Shown: positions 1-8,633 of the stretch, in pieces
Numbering within the stretch: the stretch's first letter is position 1
Layout: each line of letters begins with the position of its first letter
Source: Planctomycetaceae bacterium
GTDB lineage: Bacteria; Planctomycetota; Planctomycetia; Planctomycetales; Planctomycetaceae
Length of the DNA stretch: 64,000 nucleotides
NCBI GenBank assembly: GCA_021732995.1
Contig: JAKFWA010000055.1
Span: 1 to 64,000 of the forward strand
Reading direction: 5' to 3'
Program-made: the position numbers and the translations under genes
Notes under the pieces: model-generated
Database searches by the model: none
What the model was told of the DNA's origin: nothing
The model's input: only the letters and a program-made list of their open reading frames with translations

Positions 1-51
1 CCTCACCCCCAGCCCCTCTCCCCGCAACGGGGCGAAGGGAGCAAGTTTTTT
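1..51 (+). terminator. GC-rich hairpin with T-tract, dispersed-repeat-like
   Basis: A C-rich stretch leads into a short perfect stem (ccccg at 20-24, cgggg at 28-32) followed at 46-51 by six T residues. This looks like an intrinsic terminator for a plus-strand gene ending before the window. The C-rich lead sequence resembles low-complexity intergenic repeats common in planctomycete genomes, which is recollection rather than something tested here. The stem is short, so confidence is modest. Confidence 0.4.
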
Positions 52-139
52 GTACGGATGATTTCGTACGACCACTGAAGAATCGAAATCTCTTCCCGAA
101 CGCTGGTTCGGGAATAGCCAAGTCACGAAGGGCATTGCA

Positions 140-1387
140 ATGAAACGACTCTGCTTAACTCTCTGTGCGTTGGGACTCGCCAGCGTGGTGTCCGCGGCCA
201 ATTGGCCTGGGTGGCGAGGTCCGTCATCGAATGGCGTGGCACCGGAAGGAACGTATCCCACCAGTTGGTCGAAGACCGAGAACGTGGCTTGGCACGTGGA
301 GTTGGGTGGCCGCGGCGCGTCCACTCCGGCCGTCTGGGGCGACAATGTTTTTATTACATTCGGTCGCGCTGAGACCAACATCCTGCAAGCCTACGATCGA
401 GCTGGCAAGAAGCGATGGGAGGTGGAAGTCGGGAAAGAGAAGGCTGGAAAGCACCAGAAGGCCAGCGGCAGCAACTCTTCCCCCACCACCGATGGCAAGC
501 ACGTCTACGCCTACTTCAAGAGCGGCGACTTCGCCTGTGTCGACATGCAGGGCAAGATCGTGTGGTCCAAGAATCTGCAGAAGGAGTTTGGCGAAGACAC
601 CCTGTGGTGGGATCTGGGAACGTCGCCGGTGCTGACGAACGAAGATGTCGTGATCGCCTGCATGCAAACCGGTCCGTCGTACCTCGTCGCCTTCAACAAG
701 GCTACCGGCAAGGTGCACTGGAAGGCGGATCGCAACCTCGGCGCTCCCGAAGAAGCGGCGCAGGCTTATTCAACTCCGGTCGTCGTCAACGAAGGCGGTG
801 CCGAGACCGTCTACACGCTCGGTGCTGACCATGCGACGGCTCACTCGGCGGAAACCGGTAAAGAACTGTGGCGCGTCGGCGGTTTGAACCCGACGAATCA
901 CAAGTATTTCCGCTCGATCGCCGGCCCCGTGGTCACCAATGGCGTCCTGATTGCTCCTTATGCCCGCGGCGCGACCATCACCGCCATCAAGCTCGGCGGC
1001 AGTGGCGATGTCACCAAGTCGCACGTCCTATGGACGAAGGAAGGACTCGGGGCTGACGTACCAACTCCGGTAGCTATTGGCGAAAAAGTCTACGTCTGCA
1101 CGGATAAGGGCAAGATCTCCTGCCTCGACCTGCATAAGGGCGAAGTGCTGGCTCAGATCGAACTCCCCAAGCACCGGTTGGCTTATAGCTCATCCCCCGT
1201 GCTGGCAAACGGCAAGCTCTACGTCACGCGCGAGGACGGCCTGACTACCGTGGTGGATACGGCTGATGACAAGTTGAAGGTGGTTGGAGAAAACGAACTC
1301 GGCGAATCCGTCGTCGCCACCCCCGTCTTCGTCGATGGCCGCATCCTGTTGCGGAGCTTCACGAGCCTGTATGCCATCGGGAAGTAA
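140..1387 (+). CDS. Secreted PQQ-like beta-propeller repeat protein
   Basis: The protein has 415 residues. Residues 1-19 form a signal peptide (basic MKR, hydrophobic core, cut near VSA-AN). The mature protein opens with WPGWRGPSSNG, the usual start of the PQQ-like/BamB-type propeller proteins abundant in planctomycetes. It is followed by blade repeats of the type DRAGKKRWEVEVG, NKATGKVHWKAD and SAETGKELWRVGG. Such proteins are exported and form a seven- or eight-bladed propeller; a catalytic PQQ site is not evident, so a scaffold or binding role is more likely than dehydrogenase activity. The start codon is the first ATG before the leader. No operon partner is close: the next gene starts about 300 nt downstream beyond a palindromic element. 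Confidence 0.85.
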   Translation: MKRLCLTLCALGLASVVSAANWPGWRGPSSNGVAPEGTYPTSWSKTENVAWHVELGGRGASTPAVWGDNVFITFGRAETNILQAYDRAGKKRWEVEVGKEKAGKHQKASGSNSSPTTDGKHVYAYFKSGDFACVDMQGKIVWSKNLQKEFGEDTLWWDLGTSPVLTNEDVVIACMQTGPSYLVAFNKATGKVHWKADRNLGAPEEAAQAYSTPVVVNEGGAETVYTLGADHATAHSAETGKELWRVGGLNPTNHKYFRSIAGPVVTNGVLIAPYARGATITAIKLGGSGDVTKSHVLWTKEGLGADVPTPVAIGEKVYVCTDKGKISCLDLHKGEVLAQIELPKHRLAYSSSPVLANGKLYVTREDGLTTVVDTADDKLKVVGENELGESVVATPVFVDGRILLRSFTSLYAIGK

Positions 1388-1451
1388 GTTAAGTCGCTCA
1401 GTTTATGAAGGCGTTCGCAACGCTAGTTCTTATCTCCTGAAAGGCAGATGA

Positions 1452-1629
1452 TTCCCGCAGAGGCGCAGAGCACGCAGAGGTTGGAGAGATGAAGGAGTAG
1501 CAGTACCGCGACCGTGAGGGAGCGGCCCACGTGTCGCTTCCAGAAGCCACTCCCTCACGGTCGCGGTACTGTTGAACTTAGTTCGAGTTCGTAAATCTCT
1601 TCTCCGCGACCTCTGCGCCTCTGCGGGAA
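1452..1629. repeat. Nested double inverted-repeat element
   Basis: The outer arms are 19-nt perfect inverted repeats (1452-1470, ttcccgcagaggcgcagag, and 1611-1629). Nested inside are 25-nt inner arms at 1501-1525 and 1547-1571 (core accgcgaccgtgagggag) with one mismatch and a 21-nt loop. The element fills the gap between the PQQ protein and the SDR gene. There is no ORF inside, so it is a MITE-like or REP-like intergenic element, possibly also acting as a bidirectional transcript barrier. Confidence 0.75.
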
Positions 1630-1683
1630 ATTCGACCTTTCGACGAACAAGACACGTTCACTCTGAAATTGAAGGTCGAAAGC

Positions 1684-2472
1684 ATGTTCAGCCTCAAGGG
1701 GCATAGTGCGTTAGTCACTGGCGGCACATTGGGAGTCGGGCGGGCGATCGCGGAATCGCTTGCGAAGGCTGGAGCGAACATCGTTTTGCACGGGCTGCAG
1801 GACGATGGTGACGCTCTGGATGCCGTCACCACCATTCGTGAATTCGGCGTGAGCTGCGACCTCATCACTGGCGATCTGGCGGGGCCGACCGAAGCGACTC
1901 TAGATGCCCTCTTCGACGTCGCGATCGACCACCGCCCAGATATCGACATCCTCATCAGCAACGCTGGCACCTATCGCGAAGGTCCGTTCCTAGAGATGGA
2001 TTACGAGACGTTCGACCGCACAATGAAATTGAATGTGTATTCACACTTCTTCCTCGTGCAGCGCTTCGCACGGCGTTGGATACCGAGCAAAACCAAGGGT
2101 CGAGTGCTGCTCACCGGCTCCATCAACGGCCGCTTGGCCGAACACACTCACGCCGCCTATGACACGTCCAAAGGCGCTGTCGAGATGATGGTCCGGTCGC
2201 TGTGCGTGACGCTCGCGCCGCACGGTATTCGAGTCAACGGGATGGCCCCCGGTCTCGTCCGCACGCCACTGACGGCCCCCGCGTTGGATCAGCCCGGAGT
2301 GCAAAAGTGGATGGAGCTGCACACCCCCAACGGCTGCGTCCCCGGCCCCGAAGTCTGCGGCCCCGCCGCCGCATTCCTGGTCAGCAACGAAGCCTGGCAC
2401 ATCCAAGGCCAAATGCTCCTCGTCGACGGCGGCATGAGCATCTGGCAACAACCTGATCCGCCAAATTCCTGA
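1684..2472 (+). CDS. SDR family NAD(P)-dependent oxidoreductase
   Basis: The protein has 262 residues, the classical short-chain dehydrogenase length. It carries the cofactor motif TGGTLGVG at residues 12-19, the NAG motif at 93-95, catalytic Ser146 and the Tyr159-x3-Lys163 pair (YDTSK). The C-terminal part has the usual RVNGMAPGLVRTPLT and VDGG segments. It is expected to be a cytoplasmic dehydrogenase/reductase of the FabG-like type with unknown substrate. The ATG at 1684 is preferred to upstream in-frame codons because a gaaggtcg purine-rich ribosome site lies just before it. It appears monocistronic, following a palindromic element. Confidence 0.9.
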   Translation: MFSLKGHSALVTGGTLGVGRAIAESLAKAGANIVLHGLQDDGDALDAVTTIREFGVSCDLITGDLAGPTEATLDALFDVAIDHRPDIDILISNAGTYREGPFLEMDYETFDRTMKLNVYSHFFLVQRFARRWIPSKTKGRVLLTGSINGRLAEHTHAAYDTSKGAVEMMVRSLCVTLAPHGIRVNGMAPGLVRTPLTAPALDQPGVQKWMELHTPNGCVPGPEVCGPAAAFLVSNEAWHIQGQMLLVDGGMSIWQQPDPPNS

Positions 2473-2561
2473 CAGCAGCATCGAGTCAGTCGTGTTGATC
2501 GAGGTTGCGCCTTGCTATTTTCGTGGTTTTCGTAGGTACGAGATCCACCAACAGCATTGAG

Positions 2562-2645
2562 TGGCCGCAGCCGGGTAGTGTCGATGGACCGACGGATGAG
2601 AGAATTGCAGACTGCCGATCTGCGGCCATCCCGAGTAACGACACT
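2562..2645. other. Interleaved inverted repeats (A-B-A'-B' order)
   Basis: Segment A (tggccgcag, 2562-2570) has its perfect complement at 2620-2628. Segment B (agtgtcg, 2577-2583) has its complement at 2639-2645. Because the order is A-B-A'-B', the pairings interlock as in an H-type pseudoknot instead of nesting. It lies in the 208-nt gap between the ends of the convergent SDR and lipoprotein genes. It may be a structured 3' end or an intergenic repeat copy. Confidence 0.4.
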
Positions 2646-2680
2646 TCAAGATAGATGACAGTCGTTAGGACGCTGCGAGT

Positions 2681-3346
2681 TCATTTAGATGTCATTCTTA
2701 GTTTTTGTTCCTTGCTCAAAAGCCGTGGTTCTTTGGCCCATGGATACCACCAGGGACTCATCTCCACCCGCCACTTTTCGCTGACTTTCCTAAAGTAGAT
2801 GTAGCCAGTTTTATCACCATGTCGGTTAGGGCGAGGCATGGTGACTTCTGCGCATGCCCAATCTCCGTGATATTGAACCTCTTGCATTGCAGTACCCTCG
2901 TAAATGAACGGTTTCTTCTCGGATTGCAGGGCATGCCACATATCAAACACAAACACGTCAAAGTTTTCCTGAGGTAGCTCTTCGAGCTTGATATCCCGGT
3001 CTCGCGGTAGGTGATATTTGTCAATAACCACGAGTGCAGTTTGAGGAGATGCAAGCAATGCCGACGGGTCGACACCCGACTGGTCCGACTGATCTTTGGC
3101 GACATGACCGCCACGTCCGAGGTCATCAATCATCAAATGAATCTGATCTTTGCGTGCATCGTCCGTCAGGCACCCGTAGAATTTCTTGAAATCTCTGCTG
3201 TTAACAGCTTCGATCATCTCGTCGAAGAGTGCTTCCGGCGTTTCCGATCTCGGGGTAGTTATTGCCATTTTCACCCAAGGACTCGCTTCACAGCCTGCAA
3301 GTAAGAGCGGTAATAGCAAAAGTGCAAATACAGGGTAATTCTTCAT
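2681..3346 (-). CDS. Hypothetical lipoprotein
   Basis: The protein has 221 residues with a lipoprotein signal: MKNYPVFALLLLPLLLAGC, with the lipobox LAGC at residues 16-19. The remainder is soluble, with a segment (ETPEALFDEMIEAVNSRDFKKFYGCL) reminiscent of NTF2-like or DUF4878-like small secreted domains that begin with a 'do not exceed the quota of residues used per task' helix; the assignment is inference only. Its codon use is visibly more AT-rich than the neighbours, and it sits beside a decayed region with transposase debris, so it may be acquired. It is convergent with the SDR gene. No function is assigned. Confidence 0.7.
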   Translation of the reverse strand: MKNYPVFALLLLPLLLAGCEASPWVKMAITTPRSETPEALFDEMIEAVNSRDFKKFYGCLTDDARKDQIHLMIDDLGRGGHVAKDQSDQSGVDPSALLASPQTALVVIDKYHLPRDRDIKLEELPQENFDVFVFDMWHALQSEKKPFIYEGTAMQEVQYHGDWACAEVTMPRPNRHGDKTGYIYFRKVSEKWRVEMSPWWYPWAKEPRLLSKEQKLRMTSK

Positions 3347-3408
3347 GCTCAGTTCAAACCTTTACTCTTACGGCTGATCAGTTCGGGACAAATTATTGTG
3401 AGAACGTG

Positions 3409-3594
3409 TTATGCACTTTCGTTGAGAATCCTGGGTAGGATGAGTCCGACGTCGGCGATCCGGTGGCGCGCGACGAGTGTGCACAGCCGCCGAATAAGCT
3501 GGTCTGGAAATTTCTGCACGAACACCGACCGGCGGTCGTTCGATGCCTCGGCAGTCCGAAGCCGCAGCGATTTCAGGGGCGCGTTCAGAAGCTG
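3409..3594 (-). pseudogene. Open-frame remnant, C-terminal part of an unknown protein
   Basis: A 61-codon open stretch on the minus strand lacks an ATG and is closed upstream by an in-frame stop at 3595-3597. The translation has protein-like composition (for example FPDQLIRRLCTLVARHRIAD and VGLILPRILNESA), suggesting the tail of a former gene. The family is not recognised. Overlapping frames on both strands are also open, so coding status is weak. The surroundings (transposase remnant, palindromes) fit a decayed acquisition site. Confidence 0.25.
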
Positions 3595-3827
3595 TCAAGT
3601 ATTCAGAGGCTGGTGTCGACTGTCGCCTGCTGAAGCTAAGGCGAACGATTAGCCTGATGGTGAGTCTCGCAGAGGCTCGACCGCACCCTACGACAAAAGA
3701 CTGATGGATGAGATTGTTGAGAGATTCGGAGTTGGAGACGGCCTTGATTCCAAGCTCCGTTCGAGGTGGTTGATTACGGCGCTTGGTCTGGCGCGATTGG
3801 GGGCGAGGGGTTTAGGGTGCGTTGATC
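3595..3827. other. Gene-free stretch upstream of the transposase remnant
   Basis: No convincing ORF is present. A segment near 3660-3705 contains an imperfect short palindrome (gtctcgcagaggctcgac) resembling dispersed intergenic repeats. The last 40 nt before 3828 (gggcgaggggtttagggtgc) are purine-rich and probably belong to the former insertion sequence's leader. Confidence 0.35.
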
Positions 3828-3992
3828 ATGGAAAATCAATCTCCGTCAACAAGATGTCCTGGTTGTGAAAGCGCCCTCAACCGCGTCGCCGCGTTGGAGG
3901 CTCAGGTTGTGGCTTTGACGACGGCTCTCGAAGAAACAAGGCGGGCCGGGAAACGCCAAGCGGCACCGTTTCAAAAAGGACCGCCCACCTCC
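3828..3992 (+). pseudogene. IS66-type transposase, N-terminal remnant
   Basis: About 53 codons from the ATG at 3828 encode an N-terminus typical of planctomycete IS66-family transposases: a CPGCESALNRV zinc-knuckle-like start, a leucine/alanine heptad helix (VAALEAQVVALTTALEETRR) and a basic AAPFQKGPP linker. The family then continues for several hundred residues of DDE catalytic domain, but here the match stops at about 3986, where a palindromic element begins, and nothing of the catalytic region follows. The frame stays open to 4064 by chance. It is a dead fragment, with no partner IS66 OrfB visible. Confidence 0.65.
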
Positions 3993-4118
3993 GTTGTGGC
4001 CGGTCTCCGACCGAGCCGCATAACAATGACCGTAGGTCTCTCGAGCCAAATCGCGCGGAGCTGAAGACCTTCGGTCGCCGGGTTGTGGCTCGGTCAGGAG
4101 ACCGGCCACAACAGAGGT
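3987..4118. repeat. Inverted-repeat element abutting the IS66 remnant
   Basis: Arms of about 31-32 nt (3987-4017 and 4087-4118, core gttgtggccggtctcc) are inverted copies that differ by one substitution and one single-base indel, with about 69 nt between them. The left arm starts exactly where transposase similarity ends, so the element either inserted into the transposase gene or marks the deletion junction. It holds no ORF of its own and resembles a MITE. Confidence 0.7.
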
Positions 4119-4144
4119 AGCTCAAGACGATGGCAACATAAGCA

Positions 4145-6190
4145 TTATTCCGCGACGTTGCTCGGTGGAGTTGAGCAATCAACGAAAGCTTGTTGCCAGA
4201 GTTCAAAGACCAACAAATTCCACAGGCGGTAACTCTGGTCGAGTTTGCCGGAGAAGTGGTCGTTGCAGAGTTGTTGGACGGCTTCGGGGCGGAACCAGCC
4301 GCGTTGCAGGGAGCGGGGATCGAGCAGCACGTCCGCCAGCAGCGGTTTCAGTTCGTTGCGGAACCAGTGGTCGAGCGGCACTCCGAAGCCCATCTTGCCG
4401 CGATGCTGGATGGATTCGGGCAAGAGGTCGCGGAACGTGTCGATAAGGATCTGTTTGCCTTGCTGGCCGTGCAACTTCAATTCGATCGGCATGCGCGCGG
4501 CGAGTTCTACCACGCGGTGGTCCAGGAACGGGCAGCGGCACTCCAGAGCGTAGGCCATGCTCGCGATGTCGACCTTGTTCATGATGTCGCACGGCAGGTA
4601 GCTCAAGACATCAGTGCAAGTCGTACGCGTGATGAAGTCGCGCGACGGGCACTCGCGGTAGCACTCTTCCAGGAACGATGTCGGATCGTGCTGGCCGAGT
4701 TGAGCCGCGAAATCTGGATGCAAAAGTTCGTTGCGCAGCTTGTCGTCAAAAATGCAGACCCAGCGCATGTAACGACGCTCCGGCGGCTGGCCATAGGCGG
4801 CGGCGAAGCGTTTGGCCTTGCGACGCAATGACGGCCGATCCGCTCGCGCCGGCAGCTTTTGCCACAGTGGCGACGTCATCAGTTTGCGGATGGGCCACGG
4901 TAGCCGATCGAACATCGTGGCCAGTTTGACGGCCTTGTAACGCTCGTAGCCGCAGAACAACTCGTCGCCGCCATCACCCGACAGCGAGACTGTGACCTCG
5001 CGCCGCGTCAGCTCGCTGAGATACATCGTCGGGATGGCCGAACTGTCCGAAAATGGCTCGTCGTAATGCCAAATGAGCTTCGGCAGGATGCTGAGCGCAG
5101 CGGGCTCAACGACCATCTCATGATGCTGCGTGCCAAGATGCTGCGACGCCGCGCGGGCGTATTCGCGTTCGTCGAAACGCTTCACCGGAAAGCCGATCGA
5201 GAACGTGTGCACGGGAGTTGTGGACTGCTCCTGCATCAGCCCCGAGATGATCGTCGAATCAATGCCGCCGGACAGGAACGCTCCCAGTGGGACATCACTG
5301 CGCATTCGCAAGCGCACGGCTTCGGTCAGCGTTTCCCGCAGCTTGCGTTGCCATTGCTGAGCACTCCAGCGTTCGGAGCCAGCGAATTCGGACGTCGATT
5401 CGTCCTCGGGCGAACTCAGTAACTCAGCGGACGAACCGGGCTCATACGGCGGATGCCAGTAACGCTCGACCCGCAGATTGCCGTTTTCATAGATGGCCCA
5501 ATGCGCGGGCGGCAGCTTCGCATAGCCCTTCAGAATCGAATGCGGATGCGGCACATACTGATAAGCGAGGTAGAGGTTCACAGCCTCGGGATCGATCTCG
5601 CGCGGCGCACCACTGATCTGCAGCAGCGACTTCAACTCGCTGGCAAACGCCAGTCGCTGACCATCGTGTCGATAGACCAGCGGCTTCTTGCCGAGGCGAT
5701 CTCGCGCCAGGAAGAGTCGCTCGCGACGTGAGTCCCAGATCGCGATAGCAAACATCCCCCGCAGCTCATGCACGCATTCGTGGCCACGTTCCTCGTACAG
5801 ATGCACGATGACTTCAGTATCCGACGACGACGTGAACTGATGGCCTTTGGCGATGAGCTGATCGCGCAGCTCTTTGTAGTTGTAGATCTCGCCATTGAAG
5901 GCCACCCAGATCGAGCCGTCTTCATTCGACAGCGGCTGACGACCACCCGAGAGGTCAATGATCGACAACCGGCGGTGACCGAGGAACGCGCCGGGGCCGT
6001 TGCTCTCGTTCACCGGACGCTGATTCAGCGCGGCCGCTTCGTCGAATGTGCGGACCATTCCGTACCGCGAATCAAACAGCCAGGCATCATCCGGCCCGCG
6101 GTGCTGCAGCACGTTGGTCATGCGCAGCGCTTCCGGCAAACTCACCGCCGAGTTCGATGAGTTCCAAGCCAGTCCACAGATGCCGCACAT
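4145..6190 (-). CDS. asnB: Asparagine synthase (glutamine-hydrolysing)
   Basis: The protein has 681 residues from the ATG at 6190. This start is chosen because it places the glutamine-amidotransferase nucleophile at Cys2 (MCGICGLAWN); in-frame codons upstream would bury it. The N-terminal class-II amidotransferase domain shows RGPD, GHRRLSIIDLSGGRQP, FNGEIYNY and SSSDTEV. The C-terminal synthetase domain has the ATP pyrophosphate loop LSGGIDST and the conserved SLSGDGGDELFCGY. It converts aspartate, glutamine and ATP to asparagine in the cytoplasm; long members of this family also sit in exopolysaccharide loci and may amidate other substrates. It is the last gene of a three-gene minus-strand run with the phosphatase and thioredoxin-fold genes, 100 nt after the phosphatase stop. 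Confidence 0.93.
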   Translation of the reverse strand: MCGICGLAWNSSNSAVSLPEALRMTNVLQHRGPDDAWLFDSRYGMVRTFDEAAALNQRPVNESNGPGAFLGHRRLSIIDLSGGRQPLSNEDGSIWVAFNGEIYNYKELRDQLIAKGHQFTSSSDTEVIVHLYEERGHECVHELRGMFAIAIWDSRRERLFLARDRLGKKPLVYRHDGQRLAFASELKSLLQISGAPREIDPEAVNLYLAYQYVPHPHSILKGYAKLPPAHWAIYENGNLRVERYWHPPYEPGSSAELLSSPEDESTSEFAGSERWSAQQWQRKLRETLTEAVRLRMRSDVPLGAFLSGGIDSTIISGLMQEQSTTPVHTFSIGFPVKRFDEREYARAASQHLGTQHHEMVVEPAALSILPKLIWHYDEPFSDSSAIPTMYLSELTRREVTVSLSGDGGDELFCGYERYKAVKLATMFDRLPWPIRKLMTSPLWQKLPARADRPSLRRKAKRFAAAYGQPPERRYMRWVCIFDDKLRNELLHPDFAAQLGQHDPTSFLEECYRECPSRDFITRTTCTDVLSYLPCDIMNKVDIASMAYALECRCPFLDHRVVELAARMPIELKLHGQQGKQILIDTFRDLLPESIQHRGKMGFGVPLDHWFRNELKPLLADVLLDPRSLQRGWFRPEAVQQLCNDHFSGKLDQSYRLWNLLVFELWQQAFVDCSTPPSNVAE

Positions 6191-6290
6191 CGAGATGCTC
6201 CGGAGATTTCTTGATTCGGTCTTCAAACGGTAGCGGCAACCGGAGCGCAAAACATCGCAGATCCGTCTTCATCCAGCGAGTCGCCATAGA

Positions 6291-6719
6291 TCAATGATCT
6301 CGATTCCGAGACGCCATCAACTCTTGCCAAAACGCAGGCGAAATATCGTGCGGCTGAGTTTCCGTAAGCAACGAAAGCACTTCTTCAGCCGGACACTGCT
6401 TGAGTTCCGACAGCGCTACGGCCACTACTGACGGACTACGGCTCATACCGGCAGAGCAGACAACCAATGTCCTGAGTCCACCTGCCAGAGCGGCGTGCAG
6501 TGTCGTGACTGACAGGTTGAGCAGCGCGACGTCGTTGCCTGCGCCGTCATAGAGTGGAATGCGGCAGTAAGCGATATCTCGAGGAAGCGACGCGGGCGGT
6601 TCTTCTTTGGCCAGATCAATCACCAGCGCGATGTTCGCCGCGAACAGCGCTTTCGCGTCGCGGCCATCGGCGGCGTTCCCCTGCCAAAGCTGATCCGGCA
6701 CAACGACGTGCATCGGCAC
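6291..6719 (-). CDS. Dual-specificity-type protein phosphatase
   Basis: The protein has 142 residues, the length of a minimal dual-specificity phosphatase domain. The P-loop is CSAGMSRS: Cys88 nucleophile, Arg94, matching C-x5-R-S. Asp58 in LYDGAGND is a candidate general acid. The His usually preceding the Cys is Val here, a mild departure. It hydrolyses phosphoester substrates, protein phosphotyrosine/serine or possibly nucleotide or lipid. Its start codon is only about 6 nt after the stop of the upstream thioredoxin-fold gene, indicating translational coupling. No export signal is present, so it is cytoplasmic. Confidence 0.85.
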   Translation of the reverse strand: MPMHVVVPDQLWQGNAADGRDAKALFAANIALVIDLAKEEPPASLPRDIAYCRIPLYDGAGNDVALLNLSVTTLHAALAGGLRTLVVCSAGMSRSPSVVAVALSELKQCPAEEVLSLLTETQPHDISPAFWQELMASRNRDH

Positions 6720-6725
6720 ACCTGA

Positions 6726-8633
6726 TTACTTCTTGTCCGGCTGCCGCGCCAGGCGGTCTTTCAAGTCGTTTACGGTGATAGTATTGGCCATGACGTTACC
6801 ACTCGGATCGATCAGGAAGTAATGCAGCGGGCTGGGGATCGCGTAGTGCAGCGACCATGGGTTCTTGCTATTGGGTGCGTCGTGCACCGAATCCCACGGC
6901 ACCTTGTTCTCCTTGATGAAGTTCGCAATCTGCTTGGGATCATCGTCCAGGCACACACCGAGAATCTCAAAGCCGCGCGGCTTGTATTGTTCGAGCAGCC
7001 CCTTCAGCACAGGCAGGTCTTCAGCGAACTCATGCGAGCCCATCGACCAGAACACGACGAGAGTCGCTTTGCCCTTGAAGGCAGCAATGTCGAGCGGCTT
7101 GCCGTTGATGTCGGCGCCATTCAGGTTGAACTTCTTGCCGACAGAATCGAGCCGTCGCAACGCACCCTTGCCTCGTTCGCGCGCGGCTTCGTTGTCCTTT
7201 CGCTCAGAGAGCGCGTCATACCACTTCACCGCTGCCTTCGTGTCGCCGCTGAGTTCCGAGTTCACGGCCAGTTGAATGGTGGCGTCGATCGCGTCGGAAG
7301 ATTCGGGATAAGATTTGACGAACTGCTCCAGCCACTTGAGCCACGCGTCATTTGCGGCCTGCTGAGCTTTCGGCTCTTTGGCCCCCTGCATCGACAGACT
7401 GTATTCCGCGAAACCACGACGGAACGCGGTGTACGCAATCAGCGGCGACTTGGGAGACTGCTGCCGAATGCTGTTCTCCAGCTCTTCCAGCCCCTTGATG
7501 CCAGTTGTGTCACCAAACTGCACTTCGGTCATCAATTGGTTGATCAATTGCTGAGTCCACAGGTCACGTTGATCGCCGGGCTTCGATTCCTGAATGAGAT
7601 CACGAATCAGACGCTTACGATCGGCGTGATACTTCTGGGTTGCAGCGCTTTTCGCTGCGGTGGTCGGGGCACTCTTTTCGAGTTCCTGCAGCGCCTTCAG
7701 CAAATCCTGCATGCGGGGTGAGAGTTCATTCGCGATCACCGGTCCTTGAGCCGAGGGGCGCATCAACAAACCGCCCGACGCGACCTGAACGACGCCACCG
7801 GCCACCGGCTTTGGGACCTGCGTCAGTTTCCAGACGTCACCGACTTTGACCATCTCGCCGACCTGCACGATGCCATGCTTGCCTGCCGTTTCCACGAACG
7901 CCATCGCGTTCTCGTAGACCGTGATATCGAACTTCGCCTTGCCGTCATCGACAGGAATCAGCCCCGGCATAGACGCATCAAGACGCGTCCATTTTGAGGC
8001 TGACGTGAGTTCTTTCTGACCGCTCATGACGGTGCGAATCGCCGCAGCGGGTTCCTGAACCTGGCGCAGCATTTCAACAGCGATGTCCGGACTGATGCCC
8101 AGGTCGTCGCAGTCGTCTTTGGTGATCATGACCGTGGCGAAGAGTTGCGCGTCGCCCGCGATCATCGAGTTCACGGCGACTCGCGAGGCTTCTTCAGCCG
8201 AGATCTGCTTCCACGAATCAATCTTGCCGTCTTCGTCTTTATCCAGACCCCAACGCGACCCACCCGAGTTAAGCCAGCGGCACTGGTCGATCTTCTGATT
8301 GAAGTTGGTGTCGATATCGCGATACGTCTCGACGCCGTTTTTGTAGTACCGCCACACGTCGATGTAGCGGTCGCCATTCAGGTCGAGATACCGCCGCAGA
8401 ATCTGCCCGTTGGCATCAAAGACGGCGAAGCCGAACCGCTTGTCACCTTTGGATTCCAGAGTCTCCAGTTCGACGCGGCACTTCTTCACGTCCGCGACTG
8501 CGACGGCTTCATATTCAACGTCCTTTTGAGACGGACGGAACTGAAGCGCAGCTTCTGGTGAGGGCGCCTGACCCTGAGCCACAGACGTCCAAACGAGCGA
8601 CAAACTGAGCGCGGCGATGAATCGCGTCGACAT
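6726..8633 (-). CDS. Secreted thioredoxin-fold (TlpA/redoxin-like) protein lacking the CxxC
   Basis: The protein has 635 residues with a signal peptide (MSTRFIAALSLSLVWTSVAQG). The central part (about 60-510) has a calcium-binding-like DLNGDRYIDVWRYYKNG segment near residues 82-98 and a helical TPR-like stretch. The C-terminal domain (about 505-635) is a TlpA/AhpC-TSA fold: NGKPLDIAAFKGKATLVVFW, GFEILGVCLDDD and FLIDPSGNVM. At the place of the redox motif (FWxxWCxxC) it reads FWSMGSHEF, so both cysteines are replaced (Ser533, Phe536). It is probably a periplasmic binding or scaffold protein, not a disulfide reductase. It is first gene of the run with the phosphatase and asnB. Confidence 0.85.
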   Translation of the reverse strand: MSTRFIAALSLSLVWTSVAQGQAPSPEAALQFRPSQKDVEYEAVAVADVKKCRVELETLESKGDKRFGFAVFDANGQILRRYLDLNGDRYIDVWRYYKNGVETYRDIDTNFNQKIDQCRWLNSGGSRWGLDKDEDGKIDSWKQISAEEASRVAVNSMIAGDAQLFATVMITKDDCDDLGISPDIAVEMLRQVQEPAAAIRTVMSGQKELTSASKWTRLDASMPGLIPVDDGKAKFDITVYENAMAFVETAGKHGIVQVGEMVKVGDVWKLTQVPKPVAGGVVQVASGGLLMRPSAQGPVIANELSPRMQDLLKALQELEKSAPTTAAKSAATQKYHADRKRLIRDLIQESKPGDQRDLWTQQLINQLMTEVQFGDTTGIKGLEELENSIRQQSPKSPLIAYTAFRRGFAEYSLSMQGAKEPKAQQAANDAWLKWLEQFVKSYPESSDAIDATIQLAVNSELSGDTKAAVKWYDALSERKDNEAARERGKGALRRLDSVGKKFNLNGADINGKPLDIAAFKGKATLVVFWSMGSHEFAEDLPVLKGLLEQYKPRGFEILGVCLDDDPKQIANFIKENKVPWDSVHDAPNSKNPWSLHYAIPSPLHYFLIDPSGNVMANTITVNDLKDRLARQPDKK

